From Egibacteraceae bacterium (GTDB lineage Bacteria > Actinomycetota > Nitriliruptoria > Euzebyales > Egibacteraceae): a DNA stretch of 44,419 nt. This document shows positions 40,609-44,419 of the stretch, in pieces. The translations under genes and the position numbers were made by a program. Position 1 is the stretch's first letter. The number at the start of each line of letters is the position of its first letter. Below the pieces are notes generated by a model. The model saw only the letters and a program-made list of their open reading frames with translations, was not told where the DNA came from and made no database searches. Location of the stretch: NCBI GenBank assembly GCA_035540635.1, contig DATLGH010000099.1:1-44419 (forward strand). Reading direction: 5' to 3'.

Positions 40609-41951
40609 GTCAGACGCCGCCGCCGTGGCGTCGCCGGGGTCGGCCTCTTCGCGCAGGCCGCCACCGTCGCGACGACCGCCGGGGCGACGCGGATCGCCTG
40701 GACGGCGACGAACGCCCTGCGCGAACGCGCGACCGCGCACGCCCTGCGACTGGACCTCGCCTACCACGGTGCGACGTCCCCGGGGGTCCTCGTCGAGCGC
40801 GTCGACGGCGACGCCACCGCGATCACCAAGCTGCTCACCGACGTCGTCCTCAAGGTGGCCGGCGGCGCCGTGACCCTCCTCGGAGCGGTCGTGCTCGTCA
40901 CCGTCGAGGACTGGCGGGTGGGGCTCGGGATGGCGGTCTTCGTGGCCGCCGTGGTCGGACTCGTCGCGCGGCTGCGCGACCGCGCGGTCCCGGCGGCCGC
41001 CGCCGAGCGCGGCGCCTACGCCGACGTCATCGGCCTCGTCGAGGAGCAGCTCGCCGGTGTCGAGGACCTCCGCGCCCTCGGCGGCGGCGGCCTCGCCCTC
41101 GAGCGCCACGAGCGCGCGAGCGCGCACCATGCCCGCGCGCTGCGGCGCGCGTGGCGGGCCAGCGCCGGGGTGTACGGCGCGACGACCGGGGCGTTCGCGT
41201 ACGGCGGCGTCGGCATGCTCGCCGGGGGGTGGCTCCTGCACCGCCAGGGTGCGATCACGATCGGCACGGTGTTCCTGCTCTTCCAGTACGTGCAGATCCT
41301 GCGCCGGCCCGTGGAGGTCATGGCCGAGCAGCTCGAGCAGGTCCAGCGCGCCGGCGCCGGCGCCTCGCGCCTCGGGGCGCTGCTCGCCGAGCGTCCCGCG
41401 CTGGACGTGCAGGGCGACGCGGGCCTGCCCGACGGTCCGCTTCGCCGACGTGGCGTTCGCCTACCCCGACGACGGCCAGGTGGTGCTCGACGGCGTTGAC
41501 CTCGACGTGCCCCCGGACACCACGCTCGGGCTCGTCGGTCGCACCGGCAGCGGCAAGACGACCCTCGCCCGACTCGCCGGGTTCGTCGCCGGGCTGCCCG
41601 AGGGCCTCGACACCGTGGTCGGCCCCGACGCGGGCCTGTCAGGGGGTCAGGCGCAGCTCATCGGCATCGGCCGCGCGCTCCTGCGCGATCCCGGGCTCGT
41701 GGTCCTCGACGAGGCATCGTCGCGGGTCGACCCGGTCACCGCGGAGCTCGTCGAGGCCGCCCTCGACCGGCTCCTCGCGGGCCGCACCGTGATCGTCATC
41801 GCGCACCGCCTGCGCGCGGTCGACCGGGCTGACGTCGTCGCGGTGCTCGAGTCCGGCCGGGTCGTGGAGGTCGGCCCGCGGGGCCACGCTCGTCGCCGAC
41901 CCGTCGAGCCGGTTCCACCGGCTGGTGGACCTCGAGGGCGTGCACGCATGA
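40609..41951 (+). pseudogene. First half of a heterodimeric ABC exporter, broken
   Basis: Three reading frames together cover an ABC exporter. Frame one runs from about 40609 (RRRGVAGVGLFAQAATVATT, then IAWTATNALRER) to about 41440 and lacks the first 70-100 residues and any good start codon. A one-base shift leads to TVRFADVAFAYPDDGQVVLD and the Walker A GRTGSGKTT. Walker A is followed almost directly by the signature LSGGQAQL, with about 70 residues including the Q-loop deleted. Another one-base shift near 41885 gives the expected ending GATLVADPSSRFHRLVDLEG then VHA. The stop overlaps the intact partner gene (ATGA). The truncation and deletion cannot be sequencing errors. Confidence 0.75.
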
Positions 41952-43714
41952 CGAGGCGAACGGCCCCGCCCGGGCACCGCCGGCCGAGGGCCGGGCGTGT
42001 GGCGCTCGGCCTGGCTCGTCGCTGGCCGGGCCGCTACCTCGCCGGCTCGATGCTCTGGGCGGGTTGGTGGGTCGTTCCCGTCCTGCTCGGCCTGCTGCTC
42101 AAGGCCACCTTCGACGCCATCGGCGGGGCCTCACCCGCCGGCCTCGACGTCGCGAGCCTGATCGCGCTCGTCGTCGCCGTCGAGGGGATGCGCCTCGCCG
42201 TGTTCGTCGGCGCGTTCGTCGTGTGGTCGCGCTGGTGGGCCCGCGCCCACACGCTGCTGCGCACGAACCTGCTCGCCGCGCAGGTGGCGAGCGGCGGTCC
42301 CGCCGCGGGCGCCCCCGTGCGCGCGAGCGGCGAGGTCATCGCGGTCTTCCGCGACGACGCGACGGACGTCGTCGAGTACACCGACGGCTGGGTGGACCTC
42401 GCCGGCACCGCCGTGTTCGGCCTCATCGCCGTCGCGGTCATGCTGCGCGTCGACGCGCTTCTCACCCTCGTGGTCGTCGTGCCGCTCGTCGCGGCGTTCG
42501 GCGTCACCGGGCTGCTCGCCGAGCGCATCCGCCGGGTCCGCCGCGCCGACCGGAAGGCGACGGCCCGTGTCACGGGGCTGCTCGGCGGTCTGTTCTCCGC
42601 GGTGCTCGCCGTCAAGGTGGCCGGCGCCGAGGACCAGGCCGTGCGCCGGCTGCGCTCGCTCAACCGCGACCGCCTCCGCACGTCGCTGCGCGACCGGGTC
42701 CTCACGCAGACCCTCGACGCGTTCAACGGCTCGACGGTCGACCTCACCATCGGCCTCGTGCTGCTGCTCGTCGCACCGAGGATGCGCACCGGTGCGTTCA
42801 CCGTGGGCGACCTCGCGCTGTTCGCGAGCTACCTCACCTGGCTCGCGAGCCTGCCCCGGTGGGCGGGGCTCGTGCTGACCCGCCACCGCCACGCCGAGGT
42901 GGCCGCCGGGCGGATGGCGGAGCTCCTGCCCAACGGCGACGAGGCCGCTGCGGTCGCGCCCCGTCGGCTGCGGATCGACCAGCCCCCACCGCCCGCACCG
43001 CGCCCGCCGCGCCCGTCCCGCCGACCCGGCGCACGCGCGCCCGCGGCCCCCGACGTGGAGCTCCGCGGCTTCGGCGTGCGGGGCCGGCTCGGCGGCGTCG
43101 ACCTGCGCCTGGCGCCGGGGTCCTTCACGGTCGTGACCGGGCCCGTCGGGGCCGGCAAGAGCACGCTGCTGCGGGGGCTGCTCGGCCTCACGGGGCCTGT
43201 CGAGGGGACGGTGGTCGCCGACGGCGTCGTCGTCACCGACCTCGCCGCGCATTTCGTACCGCCCCGGTGCGCCTTCGTGCCCCAGGCACCACGGCTGTTC
43301 AGCGCGACCCTGCGCGACAACCTCGCGCTGGGGCGAGCCGTCGACGACGCCGCTGTCGAGGCGGCGCTGCGGACGGCGGCCCTCGACGAGGACGTCGCGG
43401 CGATGCCCGACGGGCTCGACACGCTCGTCGGGCCCCGCGGCGTGCGGCTGTCCGGGGGGCAGCTCCAGCGCGCCGCCACCGCCCGCGCGCTCGTTGCGGG
43501 CGCGCCGATGCTCTTGCTCGACGACCTTTCGAGCGCCGTCGACGCACCGACCGAGCTCCAGCTCTGGAGGCGGCTCGTCGACAGCGCCGGCGGCAACCGG
43601 CCCACCGTGCTCGTGGTCTCGCACCGGGCCGCGGCGATCGAGCGCGCCGACCAGGTCGTGCGCCTCGACGCCGGCCGCGTTGTCGCGGTCGAGACGACGC
43701 TCGTCAGGCGGTGA
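41948..43714 (+). CDS. ABC exporter subunit (membrane domain and ATPase)
   Basis: A 588-residue half-transporter: six membrane helices (residues about 30-310) and a C-terminal ATPase with Walker A GPVGAGKST, Q-loop FVPQAPRL, signature LSGGQLQRA, Walker B MLLLDDLSS and the switch His in VSHRA. Walker B has Asp in place of the catalytic Glu (LLLDD), typical of one half of asymmetric heterodimeric exporters. It normally needs the partner encoded immediately upstream, which is a pseudogene here. Its 3' end overlaps purQ by 11 bp (convergent). The substrate is unknown. Confidence 0.85.
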   Translation: MTRRTAPPGHRRPRAGRVALGLARRWPGRYLAGSMLWAGWWVVPVLLGLLLKATFDAIGGASPAGLDVASLIALVVAVEGMRLAVFVGAFVVWSRWWARAHTLLRTNLLAAQVASGGPAAGAPVRASGEVIAVFRDDATDVVEYTDGWVDLAGTAVFGLIAVAVMLRVDALLTLVVVVPLVAAFGVTGLLAERIRRVRRADRKATARVTGLLGGLFSAVLAVKVAGAEDQAVRRLRSLNRDRLRTSLRDRVLTQTLDAFNGSTVDLTIGLVLLLVAPRMRTGAFTVGDLALFASYLTWLASLPRWAGLVLTRHRHAEVAAGRMAELLPNGDEAAAVAPRRLRIDQPPPPAPRPPRPSRRPGARAPAAPDVELRGFGVRGRLGGVDLRLAPGSFTVVTGPVGAGKSTLLRGLLGLTGPVEGTVVADGVVVTDLAAHFVPPRCAFVPQAPRLFSATLRDNLALGRAVDDAAVEAALRTAALDEDVAAMPDGLDTLVGPRGVRLSGGQLQRAATARALVAGAPMLLLDDLSSAVDAPTELQLWRRLVDSAGGNRPTVLVVSHRAAAIERADQVVRLDAGRVVAVETTLVRR

Positions 43715-44384
43715 CGCGCGTGAGCACCGCGCCGAGCAGGCGGGCGCCGTCGGTCGAGCCGAGCAGCGGGTCGACGGCGTGCTCGGGGTGGGGCATCAGC
43801 CCGGCGACGTTGCCGGCGGCGTTCGTGACGCCCGCGATGTGGGCGACGCTGCCGTTGGGGTTCGCCGACTCGTCGACGGCGCCGTCGGCGTGGCAGTAGC
43901 GGGCGAGCACCTGGCCGTTCGCCGCCAGCGCGTCGGGATCGGGGTGCACGTAGCGACCCTCGCCGTGCTTCACGGGGAGGTCGAGGACCGTGCCGGGGAC
44001 GATGCCGGCGGTCCACGCGCCGGCAGCCTCCACGCGGACGTGCTGGCGGCGATGGAGGAACCGCAGGCCGGCGTTGCGGGTGAGGGCCCCAGGCAGCAGG
44101 TGGGCCTCGCAGAGCACCTGGAAGCCGTTGCAGATGCCGAGGACGGGCCCGCCCCGCCCCGCGAACGCCGCGATCGCCCCCATCACCGGCGAGAAGCGCG
44201 CGAGCGCCCCGGTTCGCAGGTAGTCGCCGTAGCTGAACCCACCCGGCAGGACGACCGCGTCGACGCCGGCGACGTCGGCCTCGGCGTGCCACAGCGCGAC
44301 CGGCTCGGCGCCGAGGAACGTGAGCGCATGGGCGGCGTCGCGGTCGTCGCAGGACCCCGGGAACGTCACGACACCGATGCGCAT
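43704..44384 (-). CDS. purQ: Phosphoribosylformylglycinamidine synthase subunit I
   Basis: A 226-residue glutamine amidotransferase supplying ammonia to PurL. The nucleophile is in VLGICNGFQVL, the catalytic His in MPHPEHAVD, and VLPGGFSYGDYLRTGA and RIGVVTFPGSCDD are family motifs. ATG 44384 follows TACGAT and 7 nt, so it has its own leaderless promoter. PurS, its usual upstream neighbour, is not seen in this window. Confidence 0.97.
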   Translation of the reverse strand: MRIGVVTFPGSCDDRDAAHALTFLGAEPVALWHAEADVAGVDAVVLPGGFSYGDYLRTGALARFSPVMGAIAAFAGRGGPVLGICNGFQVLCEAHLLPGALTRNAGLRFLHRRQHVRVEAAGAWTAGIVPGTVLDLPVKHGEGRYVHPDPDALAANGQVLARYCHADGAVDESANPNGSVAHIAGVTNAAGNVAGLMPHPEHAVDPLLGSTDGARLLGAVLTRVTA

Positions 44385-44391
44385 GCCCCCA

Positions 44392-44397
44392 ATCGTA
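44392..44397 (-). promoter_or_regulatory. -10-like TACGAT, leaderless start of purQ
   Basis: Minus-strand TACGAT, then TGGGGGC, then ATG 44384. It is the same hexamer as at fur. Confidence 0.45.
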
Positions 44398-44419
44398 GCG
44401 GCCGCCCCGTCCGCCCCCG

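Overview
This window is very GC-rich chromosomal DNA from a mycothiol-using actinobacterium. The family-level markers are mshD (mycothiol synthase) beside a glnR-type orphan response regulator, bldC beside a valine/leucine dehydrogenase and purM-purF, a DUF4191 protein, lemA-DUF2207, and pyruvate carboxylase. The gene set (S-layer-type beta-propeller protein, many leaderless starts) would fit a deep-branching class such as Nitriliruptoria, but that placement is inference. I find no rRNA, CRISPR array or intact transposase.

Layout. 1-162: an inverted repeat and a 35-bp tandem repeat. 162-3412: fructosamine-kinase family protein, low-molecular-weight phosphatase, a peroxiredoxin remnant, LD-carboxypeptidase and YgfZ. 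3413-7380: a sulfur-relay region. A 15-codon ORF with an extended Shine-Dalgarno lies in a structured RNA region and is followed by a DsrE-like protein with a CTPC motif. Converging on it is a minus-strand operon encoding an HTH-TusA fusion regulator, three small DsrE-fold proteins, DUF4395 and a membrane-anchored thioredoxin. 7442-10871: membrane protein, MoaD-like protein with a tail, GlnR-like regulator, MshD and Fur. 10959-11229: tRNA-Lys, tRNA-Asp and tRNA-Phe. 11231-13579: a 2.35-kb relic of an integrative element inserted in tRNA-Phe, flanked by a 35-bp direct repeat. It holds a broken integrase, a broken MobF relaxase and an apparently intact PIN-type toxin-antitoxin pair. 13613-25630: pyc, M15 lipoprotein, a PfkB/P-loop kinase fusion, lemA-DUF2207, DUF4191, a PadR-controlled membrane protein and Val/Leu dehydrogenase. 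25825-31751: bldC, purM, purF, two small hypothetical genes and purL. 31814-43714: a block between purL and purQ with a PhyH dioxygenase, a GH43-galT-galK operon, a methyltransferase, a CHRD protein, an SLH beta-propeller protein and an ABC exporter pair whose first half is broken. 43704-44384: purQ.

How the genes work together. purM, purF, purL and purQ are all de novo IMP synthesis genes on the minus strand. GalK and GalT form the first two Leloir steps and may be fed by the co-transcribed GH43. The DsrE/TusA/thioredoxin cluster looks like a persulfide-handling or persulfide-sensing module, but most of its proteins have lost the cysteines expected of their families; this is the most unusual system here. 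Many starts lie 6-7 nt after a TANNNT hexamer with no Shine-Dalgarno, so leaderless transcription appears common.
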